From Apilactobacillus xinyiensis (GTDB taxonomy: Bacteria > Bacillota > Bacilli > Lactobacillales > Lactobacillaceae), in contig NZ_BPLL01000008.1 in NCBI RefSeq assembly GCF_019656235.1, positions 1 through 54,156 on the forward strand: DNA of 54,156 nt, written 5' to 3'. Position numbers and translations under genes: made by a program. Positions 17,930-26,266 of this stretch are shown piece after piece. Numbering within the stretch: the stretch's first letter is position 1; the number at the start of each line of letters is the position of its first letter. The notes beneath the pieces were generated by a model, which did no database searches, was not told the DNA's origin, and saw only the letters and a list, made by a program, of their open reading frames with translations.

Positions 17930-18875
17930 ATTTACCATTATTTAATCGTTCTTTATACATCGCTACTTCTTCTTTAGTAGCTCTAACATAGTGTCTAGGT
18001 GCAATTTCAACTAAGCTACGTTCTTGACCATCATCTTCTTTAGAAGCGTCATAATCAACAATTTCACGCTTACGTTCATACTCTGGGTCTGGCACTGGAA
18101 CAGCTGATAACAAACTTCTTGTATAGTCATGTAATGGATGATTATACAATTCATCAGCATCAGCAATTTCTAACATCTTACCATAGTGCATTACACCAAT
18201 TCGATCACTAATATATTTAACCATTGATAAATCATGAGCAATGAATAAATATGTTAACCCACGTTCACGTTGTAATTTTTTTAATAAGTTAACTACTTGT
18301 GCTTGGATTGACACATCTAGCGCTGAAATAGGTTCATCAGCAATAATGAATTTAGGCTTAACAGCTAACGCACGTGCAATTCCAATTCTTTGACGTTGAC
18401 CACCCGAAAATTCATGTGGATAACGGTTAGCATGTTCTTTATTCAAACCAACTGTTTCCAATAAATCCTCGACTTGACGATTACGATCATCATCGTCTTT
18501 AGCTAAATGGTTTATATCAATTCCTTCAGCTACAATGTCTTTAACTTTCATTCGTGGATTTAATGATGCATATGGATCTTGAAAGATCATTTGCATATCT
18601 CTTCTAAATTTAACTTTCTTGTCCTTGCTATTTAACTTAGATACATCTCCACCTTCGAAAATAATTTTACCTGAAGTGGGAGTATATAAATGACAAATAG
18701 CTCTACCAGTAGTAGTTTTACCTGAACCAGATTCACCTACTAGACCAAAAGTTTCACCTTTGTAAATATCAAAGGTAATATCATTGACAGCCCTAACTTC
18801 ATCGGGTTTCCCCACATTAAAGAACTGTTTTAAATGTTCGACTTGTAAAATCTTAGGAGCATTTTTATCTTCCAT
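17928..18875 (-). CDS. oppF: Oligopeptide ABC transporter ATP-binding protein OppF
   Basis: One of two ATPases that drive oligopeptide import through the Opp system. The 315-aa protein has Walker A GESGSGKTT (about residues 48-56), Q-loop MIFQDPYASLNPRM, signature SGGQRQRIGIARAL, Walker B FIIADEPISALD and the H-loop His in FIAHDLSMV. The C-terminal oligopeptide/dipeptide extension (HPLHDYTRSLLSAVPVPDP) is present, ending in an acidic tail. It is the last gene of the minus-strand order oppA-B-C-D-F, 23 bp after oppD. Confidence 0.95.
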   Translation of the reverse strand: MEDKNAPKILQVEHLKQFFNVGKPDEVRAVNDITFDIYKGETFGLVGESGSGKTTTGRAICHLYTPTSGKIIFEGGDVSKLNSKDKKVKFRRDMQMIFQDPYASLNPRMKVKDIVAEGIDINHLAKDDDDRNRQVEDLLETVGLNKEHANRYPHEFSGGQRQRIGIARALAVKPKFIIADEPISALDVSIQAQVVNLLKKLQRERGLTYLFIAHDLSMVKYISDRIGVMHYGKMLEIADADELYNHPLHDYTRSLLSAVPVPDPEYERKREIVDYDASKEDDGQERSLVEIAPRHYVRATKEEVAMYKERLNNGK

Positions 18876-18898
18876 AATTTTTTACCACCTATTATTTC

Positions 18899-19945
18899 TT
18901 ATTTCGTATTAATCGCTTTAAAATGTTTTTGACGTTTTACAATTTCATCTGGTGGAGTGACCTTAGGAGCTCGGTCATCCAATAACCATGTAGCTGCATA
19001 ATGCGTATCAGAAACTTTAAAGAATGGTGGCTGTTTAATGGTATCAATTTTTAGAGCATATTTATTTCTAGCTGCAAAAGCATCTCCAACTGGTGGTTCC
19101 AACAAGTCAGGAGGAGTTCCTGGAATTGAAGGAAGTACCTCTGATTTGGTATCAAGAGTTGGCATTGAACTTAATAATCCCCAAGTGTATGGATGCTTAG
19201 GATTATAAAAGATTTCGTCAACAGTTCCATATTCTACAATTTTACCAGCATACATAACTGCAACTCGATCAGCCATTCCCGCAACTACCCCTAAATCATG
19301 CGTAATGAAGATAATGGATGTATTAATTTTATCCTGTAATTCTTTCATTAACTTCAAAATTTTAGCTTGAATAGTAACATCCAAAGCAGTAGTTGGTTCA
19401 TCAGCAATAATAATTTCGGGATAAGTAATTAATGCAATCGCAATTACGATTCTTTGACGCATCCCACCAGAAAATTGATAAGGATAATCATTTAATCGTT
19501 CTTTTGCATTAGTAATGCCTACGAGTTTCATCATCTCAAGTGCTTTATCTAATGCTTTATCCTTACTCATATTTTGGTGAATCATTAAGGGTTCTGCAAT
19601 TTGACGACCAATTTTCATGGTTGGATCTAGAGAAGTCATTGGATCTTGAAAAATTTCAGCAATGTGTTGTCCACGAAACTTACTTAATTCTTTTTCAGTC
19701 TTACCCAAAATTTCTTCGTCTTTAAATTTAATACTACCGCCAGCAATTTCAGTATTAGAAGCATTTAGCCCCATAATACTTCGCGTTGTAACGGTTTTAC
19801 CTGACCCAGATTCACCAACGATAGCAAGTGTTTCACCTTTTTTCAAATCAAAGCTAACATCTCGAATCGCTTTAATCTTACCTGCATAAGTATTGAAATT
19901 AATTTTTAAATTTCGTACCTCTAAAATGTCATCTTTATTTTCCAA
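18899..19945 (-). CDS. oppD: Oligopeptide ABC transporter ATP-binding protein OppD
   Basis: Second Opp ATPase, 348 aa. Walker A is GESGSGKTVT (about 44-53), Q-loop EIFQDPMTSLDPTM, signature SGGMRQRIVIAIAL, Walker B IIIADEPTTALD, and H-loop IFITHDLGVVAGM. The C-terminal oligopeptide-transporter domain has the expected HPYTWGLLSSMPTL segment. The FeS-cluster cysteines seen in some OppD proteins are absent (FAARNKYALK where CPFAxRC occurs). It follows oppC by 10 bp. Confidence 0.95.
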   Translation of the reverse strand: MENKDDILEVRNLKINFNTYAGKIKAIRDVSFDLKKGETLAIVGESGSGKTVTTRSIMGLNASNTEIAGGSIKFKDEEILGKTEKELSKFRGQHIAEIFQDPMTSLDPTMKIGRQIAEPLMIHQNMSKDKALDKALEMMKLVGITNAKERLNDYPYQFSGGMRQRIVIAIALITYPEIIIADEPTTALDVTIQAKILKLMKELQDKINTSIIFITHDLGVVAGMADRVAVMYAGKIVEYGTVDEIFYNPKHPYTWGLLSSMPTLDTKSEVLPSIPGTPPDLLEPPVGDAFAARNKYALKIDTIKQPPFFKVSDTHYAATWLLDDRAPKVTPPDEIVKRQKHFKAINTK

Positions 19946-19955
19946 AGTTTCTCAC

Positions 19956-20975
19956 CTACTCTCTTGTTCTAGGGTCAAAGGCATCACGAAGACCATCACC
20001 AAGAATGTTGAAAGCAATCATTAATAATGAAAGAACAATTGCTGGAATCCACATTTGGTATGGTAAGTATTGGAATGATTTTTGACCATCACTAATTAAT
20101 GTACCTAATGAAGCAGCTGGAGCTGGAACTCCAATTCCGATAAATGATAGGAAGGCTTCGAAGAAAATAGCATTAGGAATTGTAAGCATTGTATTAACAA
20201 TAATTACACTAGAAAGGTTTGGTAATAAATGCTTAAAAGCAATTTTCCAAGGTTTTTGACCTAGTGATCTAGCGGCTAAAACAAATTCTTGATTCTTAAG
20301 TTCCAAGGTTTGCGCTCTAACTAAACGCGCCATATTAATCCAACCTGTAAAAGCTAATACTAATACGATTGAACCAATTCCTGGTTTGAAAAGTAATAAT
20401 AGCAAAATCATAACTACCAAGTTTGGTACTGAAAGCATGATTTCAATAATTCTTTGCATAAAGGTATCAACACGGCCGCCTTTCCAACCAGAAACGATAC
20501 CATAAGTAACCCCAATGGTTAAATCAAAGAAAGTCGCTACCATTGCAATAATTAAAGAAAGTCTTGTACCAGATAGTGTTCTGGCTAATAAATCACGACC
20601 TAAGTAATCACTACCCAACCAGTAATGAACATTAGCGGCATCACCAGTATAAGCATTCACTCTTTGTCCACCTTGAACTAAGGTTCCATTAAAACCGGGA
20701 ATATCAATTCCAGGAATTCGTGGAGGTAAGTTATTCAAGTTTGGATGGGTAGCAATGTTTCTAACTGAAGGAATCAATTGTGACCCAAAAGCCAACACGA
20801 TGAAGAATATTAAAATATACATTGAAATCATTGCTGCTTTATTTTTCTTAAGACGACGCCAAGAATCTTTTAAGAAGGTTAAAGACGGAGCAGCAATTCT
20901 TTCATTATCTAAATGTGAACCATCTGATAACGGTTCAAAAGCATCTTTAGGTAACTTGTTTGCATTATCTGCCAT
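19956..20975 (-). CDS. oppC: Oligopeptide ABC transporter permease OppC
   Basis: Membrane subunit of the Opp channel, 339 aa. A cytoplasmic N-terminus carries the OppC_N-type segment (LTFLKDSWRRLKKNKAAMISMYILIFFIVLAFGS). A long extracellular loop and the six-helix permease core follow. The EAA coupling loop reads VLAARSLGQKPWKIAFKHLLPN. The C-terminus ends in GDGLRDAFDPR, as in the family. It starts 3 bp after the oppB stop, so the two are translationally close. Confidence 0.95.
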   Translation of the reverse strand: MADNANKLPKDAFEPLSDGSHLDNERIAAPSLTFLKDSWRRLKKNKAAMISMYILIFFIVLAFGSQLIPSVRNIATHPNLNNLPPRIPGIDIPGFNGTLVQGGQRVNAYTGDAANVHYWLGSDYLGRDLLARTLSGTRLSLIIAMVATFFDLTIGVTYGIVSGWKGGRVDTFMQRIIEIMLSVPNLVVMILLLLLFKPGIGSIVLVLAFTGWINMARLVRAQTLELKNQEFVLAARSLGQKPWKIAFKHLLPNLSSVIIVNTMLTIPNAIFFEAFLSFIGIGVPAPAASLGTLISDGQKSFQYLPYQMWIPAIVLSLLMIAFNILGDGLRDAFDPRTRE

Positions 20976-20978
20976 TGA

Positions 20979-21908
20979 TTAATCCCTCTTTCCTGTAATT
21001 CTGATTCTTGGATCTACTAATCCATAAACAATATCCGTTATTAATAGCACTACACATAGCATGAAACAATATACAATGGTTAGTCCCATGATTGTTGGAT
21101 AGTCATTAGTGGTAATTGAGTTAACAAATTGTTCCCCAATTCCTGGAATAGCAAAAATATTTTCAACAACTAGTGAACCAGTCATAATATTAACCGCTAA
21201 AGGTCCAATAATTGTGATTAATGGTATTAAACTATTCCTCAAAGCATGATGATAAATAATACCTAATTTACCTAATCCCTTAGCTCTAGCTAATTCGATA
21301 TAGTCTGAATTCAACACGTCTACCATTTCAGTTCTAACAAATCGAGCTGATTCAGCTAACGGCATCGCCGCTAACGCAATCGTTGGTAAAATAGTGTACA
21401 TAAATCCGCTCCAACCAGCGATTGGGAAAGCACGTAATTTCAATCCAAAGAAATATTGAAGTAAGATTGCTAAAACAAATGAAGGAATTGAAATACCTAA
21501 AATTGAAATAATTGTAGTAGTAGTATCAACCCATGTATTTTTTCTAATGGCACCAAATGCACCTAATACAATTCCTAGAAGTACACCTATTACCATTGCT
21601 TGGAAACCTAATAACAATGAAGGTCCAATTCGACTACTAATTAGATATGAAACTGGTTGGTCACTAAATTGGAAAGAAGTTCCAAAGTTACCATGTACAG
21701 CGTTAGCTAAGTAACTCAAGTACTGTTGCCAAACTGGTTTATCTAAACCATATTGTTGCAAAATTAATTGTTGCTCAGTAGGAGACAACTTAGCTTGGTT
21801 AGTCAGGGGTGTCCCTGGCATAAGTTTCATTAAAAAGAAGGTAATGGTAGTAACGATAAATAACGTTAATACCAAATAAAATATTCTTTTAGCTAGATAC
21901 TTTACCAT
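20979..21908 (-). CDS. oppB: Oligopeptide ABC transporter permease OppB
   Basis: Partner channel subunit, 309 aa, starting MVKYLAKRIFYLVLTLFIVTTITFFLMKLMPGTP, the typical OppB/DppB first helix. It has about six membrane segments. The EAA loop is YIELARAKGLGKLGIIYHHALRNSLIP, and the end is GLVDPRIR. The ATG at 21908 follows GAGG by 6 nt; a GTG four codons upstream overlaps that site and is less likely. It is separated from oppA by a 26-bp hairpin at 21965-21990. Confidence 0.95.
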   Translation of the reverse strand: MVKYLAKRIFYLVLTLFIVTTITFFLMKLMPGTPLTNQAKLSPTEQQLILQQYGLDKPVWQQYLSYLANAVHGNFGTSFQFSDQPVSYLISSRIGPSLLLGFQAMVIGVLLGIVLGAFGAIRKNTWVDTTTTIISILGISIPSFVLAILLQYFFGLKLRAFPIAGWSGFMYTILPTIALAAMPLAESARFVRTEMVDVLNSDYIELARAKGLGKLGIIYHHALRNSLIPLITIIGPLAVNIMTGSLVVENIFAIPGIGEQFVNSITTNDYPTIMGLTIVYCFMLCVVLLITDIVYGLVDPRIRITGKRD

Positions 21909-21964
21909 GATATTCCTCACATTCTGTATTTTATTAATACCAAACTTAATTGTTTAATATGTAT

Positions 21965-21990
21965 AAGTAAGTAATGAAAATTACTTACTT
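21965..21990 (-). terminator. Hairpin between oppA and oppB
   Basis: A perfect 11-bp stem, AAGTAAGTAAT with ATTACTTACTT, closes a GAAA loop on the plus strand and TTTC on the minus. On the transcribed minus strand it is not followed by a strong T-run. Partial termination or protection of the oppA 3' end, which would keep OppA more abundant than the membrane subunits, fits better than full termination. Confidence 0.6.
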
Positions 21991-22051
21991 TTTGTTATTG
22001 TTTCTATGATATCAAGATTAAATTAAAAAGTGTTATATTAATACTTTTTAA

Positions 22052-23671
22052 TTATTTAACACTAGCATTACGGAAGTCTAGTCCTGAACCAGTTGGGTAG
22101 AATTGAACTCCTTGAACACGTGTGTTGATAGCGTATGGTTGAGCTTGATGGTAGATTGGGATAATACCTTGATCATTCATCAAAGTTTTTTCAGCTTGAA
22201 CCATGTCATTCCAACGCTTGTCAGTGTTATTAGCATCTTGACCTTCTGCATTATTAACGAACTTATCGTATTCAGCATTCTTCCATTTACCATTATTGTA
22301 TGAATTATCAGAAGTAAATAGCGTTAAGAATGTAATTGGATCTGGAAAGTCACCATTCCAACCAGTTGCTACTATATCGAATTGACCGTTTTGTGAACGT
22401 GATAAACGACTCTTGAATGGTAGGTTTTGGTTAGTAACTTTCAAGCCAGGTAATTGTTCAAATTGAGTTTGTAGATATTCAGTAGTATTTTTACCAGCAG
22501 CAGTATCATCAGCGAGTAATGAAATATTTAAGCCTTTCTTGCCAACTTCTTTAAGTCCTTTAGCCCATAGTTTCTTAGCTTCAGCCATGTTGTAATCTAC
22601 ACCAGATTTTACATAAGCATCCTTGGTAAAGTCTTTACCATTTCTTGATGCTAATCCTGGAGATACATATCCGACAGCTGGAAGTGAACCATCACCTAAC
22701 GTATTCTTAGTGAATTGTTGACGGTTAATTGCTAAGGAAAGTGCTTTACGGATATTCACATTTCTAAATGCTGGATCTTTTTGTTGGTTTAATTCCAAGT
22801 AGAAAGTGGAAGCTTGTTTTGCATTATAGAATTCTTTACTATTCTTATATTGACCAACTTGTTGAGCACCTACAAGTTTAATAGCATCTAATTTACCAGC
22901 TTGATATTCATTTAAAGCAGTACTTGGTGTTTTTTGAACATTAAACTTAACACCATCAATCTTAGTAGCTTTATTATTCCAATATTCTTTGTTACGAGTA
23001 AGTGTCCAACTGTCATTAGTACCAGTCCAACCGGTTACCTTAAATGGACCATTATAAATCATGTTAGAACTGTTAGTTCCATAAGCTGAACCAAACTTCT
23101 TAACTGCACTTTCACTTTGTGGGAAGAATGGTGTCATTGTAACTAAGTATTTAAAGTATGATTGTGGTTTAGATAGTGTAACTACTAACTTGTAATCACC
23201 ATCAGCTTTGACCCCTAGTGAAGAAACTGGAGCTTTATTTTTACTAATTTCAGTTGCATTTTTCACATGATCAAACAAGTATGAATATTGAGATGCTGTC
23301 TTAGGTGCAACTGATCTTTGCCATCCATAAACAAAATCTTTAGCTGTAACTGGTTTGCCATTACTCCATTTTGAATGTCTCAAATTAAAAGTATATGTTT
23401 TACCATCTTTGGATACTTTATAACTTTCAGCAACCCCAGGTGCTACTTTACTGTCTTTGGCAGAAATCAAAAGCCCCTCATTACTGTTACTTAAAGTTTC
23501 AGCACTAACATGATCAGTGGCTTTAGAAACATCTAAAGTTGGTAAGTTAGCACTTTCTTGCCATTGAATTGTTTTACTCTTTGATTCTTGAGATGAATTA
23601 CCACAAGCAGCTAGAAGTAAAGCTGATGATAATCCAACTGTACTAAGTTTTACAACTGAACTTAACTTCAT
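22052..23671 (-). CDS. oppA: Oligopeptide-binding lipoprotein OppA
   Basis: Extracytoplasmic receptor of the Opp system, 539 aa, family 5 solute-binding protein. A lipoprotein signal with lipobox LLAAC puts the lipidated Cys at residue 23. The mature protein has the family segment GKTYTFNLRHSKWSNGKPVTAKDFVYGWQR and later RNVNIRKALSLAINRQ. It heads the opp cluster and has a GGTGGGG ribosome binding site. The 220 bp upstream, shared with divergent hflX, are AT-rich; I see no clear operator there. Confidence 0.95.
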   Translation of the reverse strand: MKLSSVVKLSTVGLSSALLLAACGNSSQESKSKTIQWQESANLPTLDVSKATDHVSAETLSNSNEGLLISAKDSKVAPGVAESYKVSKDGKTYTFNLRHSKWSNGKPVTAKDFVYGWQRSVAPKTASQYSYLFDHVKNATEISKNKAPVSSLGVKADGDYKLVVTLSKPQSYFKYLVTMTPFFPQSESAVKKFGSAYGTNSSNMIYNGPFKVTGWTGTNDSWTLTRNKEYWNNKATKIDGVKFNVQKTPSTALNEYQAGKLDAIKLVGAQQVGQYKNSKEFYNAKQASTFYLELNQQKDPAFRNVNIRKALSLAINRQQFTKNTLGDGSLPAVGYVSPGLASRNGKDFTKDAYVKSGVDYNMAEAKKLWAKGLKEVGKKGLNISLLADDTAAGKNTTEYLQTQFEQLPGLKVTNQNLPFKSRLSRSQNGQFDIVATGWNGDFPDPITFLTLFTSDNSYNNGKWKNAEYDKFVNNAEGQDANNTDKRWNDMVQAEKTLMNDQGIIPIYHQAQPYAINTRVQGVQFYPTGSGLDFRNASVK

Positions 23672-23891
23672 AAAATAAACCCCACCTTTTTTATTTTCAA
23701 ATCGCGTATTTGAAAAATCTGCTTTTATAAAAGTTGTAAATATATTAACATTAAAAATAGATTAAAATCAATATTTTCTTTTAATTTTTTTAACATGTTT
23801 CAAATTTAATACTCATTTTTAATAAATAAAATTAGTTCGTTGTTATAATTATAAATGTTATAATATTAGCAACCATAAGGGGGTTGATTGA

Positions 23892-25163
23892 TTGAATAAT
23901 GAATTATTACCGGTAATTACTATCGGCTTAAATTTAAATAATGAACGATTTGAATACTCTATGAAAGAACTATCGGCGTTAGCATTAGCGAACAATATGC
24001 ACGTAGTTCAAGAATTAGTTCAGAAATTAGACCATCCTGACTCCGCAACTTACTTTGGTAAGGGAAAAGTCGAATTACTAAAAGAAACTGCTGCCGCTAA
24101 CGATGTAAATACAGTCGTAGTGAATGATGAATTATCACCTAGTCAGTTAAGAAATTTGGAAAAGAAAACTGAAGTTAAAATTATTGACCGTACCGGATTG
24201 ATTTTAGAAATATTTGCTAATCGTGCTCGTACTCACGAAGCTAAATTGCAAGTCCAATTAGCTAAACTTCAATATCAATTGCCAAGACTGCACACAAGTG
24301 CTAGTCAGCGCTTAGATCAACAAACCGGTTCTGGTGGCGGTGGCTTTACTAACCGTGGTTCTGGGGAATCACAATTAGAATTAAATCGTCGAGTTATTGA
24401 AAAAAGTATTACACACATTAAAGAAGAGTTAAAAGCCATCGAAAAGTCTGACCAAACTCAAAGAAAGCAACGTTCCAAATCCGACATTCCAAATGTTGCA
24501 TTAGTTGGTTACACTAATGCTGGAAAATCAACTGTTATGAACCAATTAGTTAGTCGATATGGTGAAAACGTTGAAAAACAGGTTATGGTTAAAAATATGT
24601 TATTTGCAACCTTGGATACTAGCGTTAGAAAATTAGCATTTCCTGACCAAAAGAAAATGTTGCTATCTGATACGGTTGGTTTTGTAAGTAAATTACCACA
24701 TCAACTTATCAAAGCCTTCCGCTCTACTTTATCAGAAGCTGCTAATGCGGATTTACTTGTCCAAATCGTTGATGAATCAGATGAAAACAAACAATTAATG
24801 ATGGAAACTACTAACGAAACCCTTAAAGAGATTGGTATTGAAAATATCCCAATGTTAACTATTTTTAACAAGGCTGATTTAGCGGATGAACCACGCCCTA
24901 TTAGAGCTGGAAATAATCTTACAATGGCTGCTTTAGAATCATCATCAATAGATGAGTTAGTTAAAATAATTAAAGAAAAAATCTTTAAAAACTATGCTAC
25001 CGTTAAACTATTAATTCCATTTAGCGATGGTTCAGTAGTTGAATATCTAAATTCAAATGCCAATGTAATTAGTACTGATTACAATGCTGAAGGTACTGAA
25101 ATAAAAGTTGAATTACCTGATGCTGATTTAAATCGTTTTGAAAAGTATGTTATTAATAAATAA
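23892..25163 (+). CDS. hflX: GTPase HflX
   Basis: Ribosome-binding GTPase that splits stalled or heat-damaged 70S ribosomes. The 423-aa protein has an N-terminal nucleotide-binding-like HflX domain (~1-130) and a Gly-rich linker (GSGGGGFTNRGSGE). The G domain has G1 GYTNAGKST (206-214), switch I ATLDTS, G3 DTVGFVSKLP and G4 NKAD. A short C-terminal domain follows. The start is TTG with AAGGGGG 8 nt upstream. It is monocistronic, ending at a strong terminator. Confidence 0.95.
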   Translation: MNNELLPVITIGLNLNNERFEYSMKELSALALANNMHVVQELVQKLDHPDSATYFGKGKVELLKETAAANDVNTVVVNDELSPSQLRNLEKKTEVKIIDRTGLILEIFANRARTHEAKLQVQLAKLQYQLPRLHTSASQRLDQQTGSGGGGFTNRGSGESQLELNRRVIEKSITHIKEELKAIEKSDQTQRKQRSKSDIPNVALVGYTNAGKSTVMNQLVSRYGENVEKQVMVKNMLFATLDTSVRKLAFPDQKKMLLSDTVGFVSKLPHQLIKAFRSTLSEAANADLLVQIVDESDENKQLMMETTNETLKEIGIENIPMLTIFNKADLADEPRPIRAGNNLTMAALESSSIDELVKIIKEKIFKNYATVKLLIPFSDGSVVEYLNSNANVISTDYNAEGTEIKVELPDADLNRFEKYVINK

Positions 25164-25196
25164 AAAGAGTTCCTAATATAAGGAACTCTTTTTATT
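25162..25196. terminator. Bidirectional terminator between hflX and the kinase-like gene
   Basis: AAAAGAGTTCCT pairs with AGGAACTCTTTT around a 6-nt loop. A-run and T-run tails serve the convergent genes on both strands. Confidence 0.85.
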
Positions 25197-25737
25197 TATC
25201 AAATATTTGATTTAATTTTTGTTTAGTAACATCCCAATTGTCATTATTAATTACGATAGCACCATTCAATTCAGCAGGTAATTGTTGATCTCTTTTATAT
25301 TCTAAACTATTAATTCTTTGAATAATTTTGCGCATCGAATCGCCTCTTTTAACCATTCGGTGTTTTAGCATTTCAACATTATTGACCTGTAAAAAGATTA
25401 CAATAGCTTGCTTACCTAGTTTACGTTTATATGTTATAGCACCCTTCGTATCTAGCACAATTACCGCTTCAGCCGACTTATCCCAAGCTAATTGTAAGCC
25501 TTCGTATGAAGAACCATATTTAGCACCAGAATATTCTACACTTTCTAAATAATGTTTGTTAGCAAAAGTTGAGTCGCTTTCAAAATAGTAATCTACTCCA
25601 TTTCGTTCATTGTAACGAGGTTCACGAGTTGTATGTGTAATTACTTTAGTCATATTGAAATGTTTGGCTAAATAATTTCTAACAGTCGTCTTGCCAGAAC
25701 CAGCGGCACCGGTAACTACAATCACCTTATTGGACAT
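25192..25737 (-). CDS. Guanylate kinase-like nucleotide kinase
   Basis: A 181-aa P-loop kinase of the guanylate kinase superfamily. The P-loop is G10-A-A-G-S-G-K-T. The GMP-binding segment reads VITHTTREPRYNERNGVDYYF, and EYSGAKYGSSYEGLQ is the second base/phosphate contact region. The arginine lid contains KRGDSMRKIIQRI. It is shorter and more divergent than housekeeping Gmk (~205 aa), so it may be a paralogue and not the essential enzyme. AAGGAG precedes the ATG. It lies 18 bp after the NUDIX gene on the same strand. Confidence 0.8.
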   Translation of the reverse strand: MSNKVIVVTGAAGSGKTTVRNYLAKHFNMTKVITHTTREPRYNERNGVDYYFESDSTFANKHYLESVEYSGAKYGSSYEGLQLAWDKSAEAVIVLDTKGAITYKRKLGKQAIVIFLQVNNVEMLKHRMVKRGDSMRKIIQRINSLEYKRDQQLPAELNGAIVINNDNWDVTKQKLNQIFDK

Positions 25738-25755
25738 TGAAAATACTCCTTAAAA

Positions 25756-26172
25756 TTAAGAATGTTTTTTAGATAAATATGAATTAATAGCATCTAAGGC
25801 TACTTTTAAATTATCAAAAGTTACCATTTTACGTGCTTGGTCATATTCTAACCATACATATTCACTAATTTCTTCTTTTTGTAGCTTAACTGTTTCTGTA
25901 TCAACTTTACTTGAATAAAAGGTTACCGTTTTATGATGTCCATTTTTCATATCGTATTCAACTACATAATTAAAATTTTCATCAATCGTAGCATCAATTC
26001 CCGTTTCTTCTTTAATTTCACGAACAGCTGCTTGAACTAAATTTTCACCAGCTTCTACATGCCCTTTAGGAAATCCCCAAAAATCACTGGTAGCACTTTT
26101 TTCTAGTAAATAACGTGGTTTATCGTTGACCATTCGATATACAATTGCTCCACCATCAATTTCAGTAACCAA
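25756..26172 (-). CDS. NUDIX hydrolase, Ap4A-hydrolase-like
   Basis: Hydrolyses a nucleoside diphosphate linked to another group. The full Nudix box GHVEAGENLVQAAVREIKEETGI matches Gx5Ex7REUxEExGU. The N-terminus (GGAIVYRMVNDKPRYLLEK) and the WGFPKGH segment resemble diadenosine tetraphosphate hydrolases. The start is uncertain: GGAGGG abuts an ATG at 26178 but is 6 nt from TTG at 26172, which I prefer; the ATG would add two residues. It is co-directional with and 18 bp upstream of the kinase-like gene. Confidence 0.88.
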   Translation of the reverse strand: MVTEIDGGAIVYRMVNDKPRYLLEKSATSDFWGFPKGHVEAGENLVQAAVREIKEETGIDATIDENFNYVVEYDMKNGHHKTVTFYSSKVDTETVKLQKEEISEYVWLEYDQARKMVTFDNLKVALDAINSYLSKKHS

Positions 26173-26266
26173 TATCATCCCTCCAGAATTGACTAATTAT
26201 ATCTGTTCATTATAACATTGATGAAAATTAGGATATAATTAAAATAATTTAAAGGGGCTGAATATA

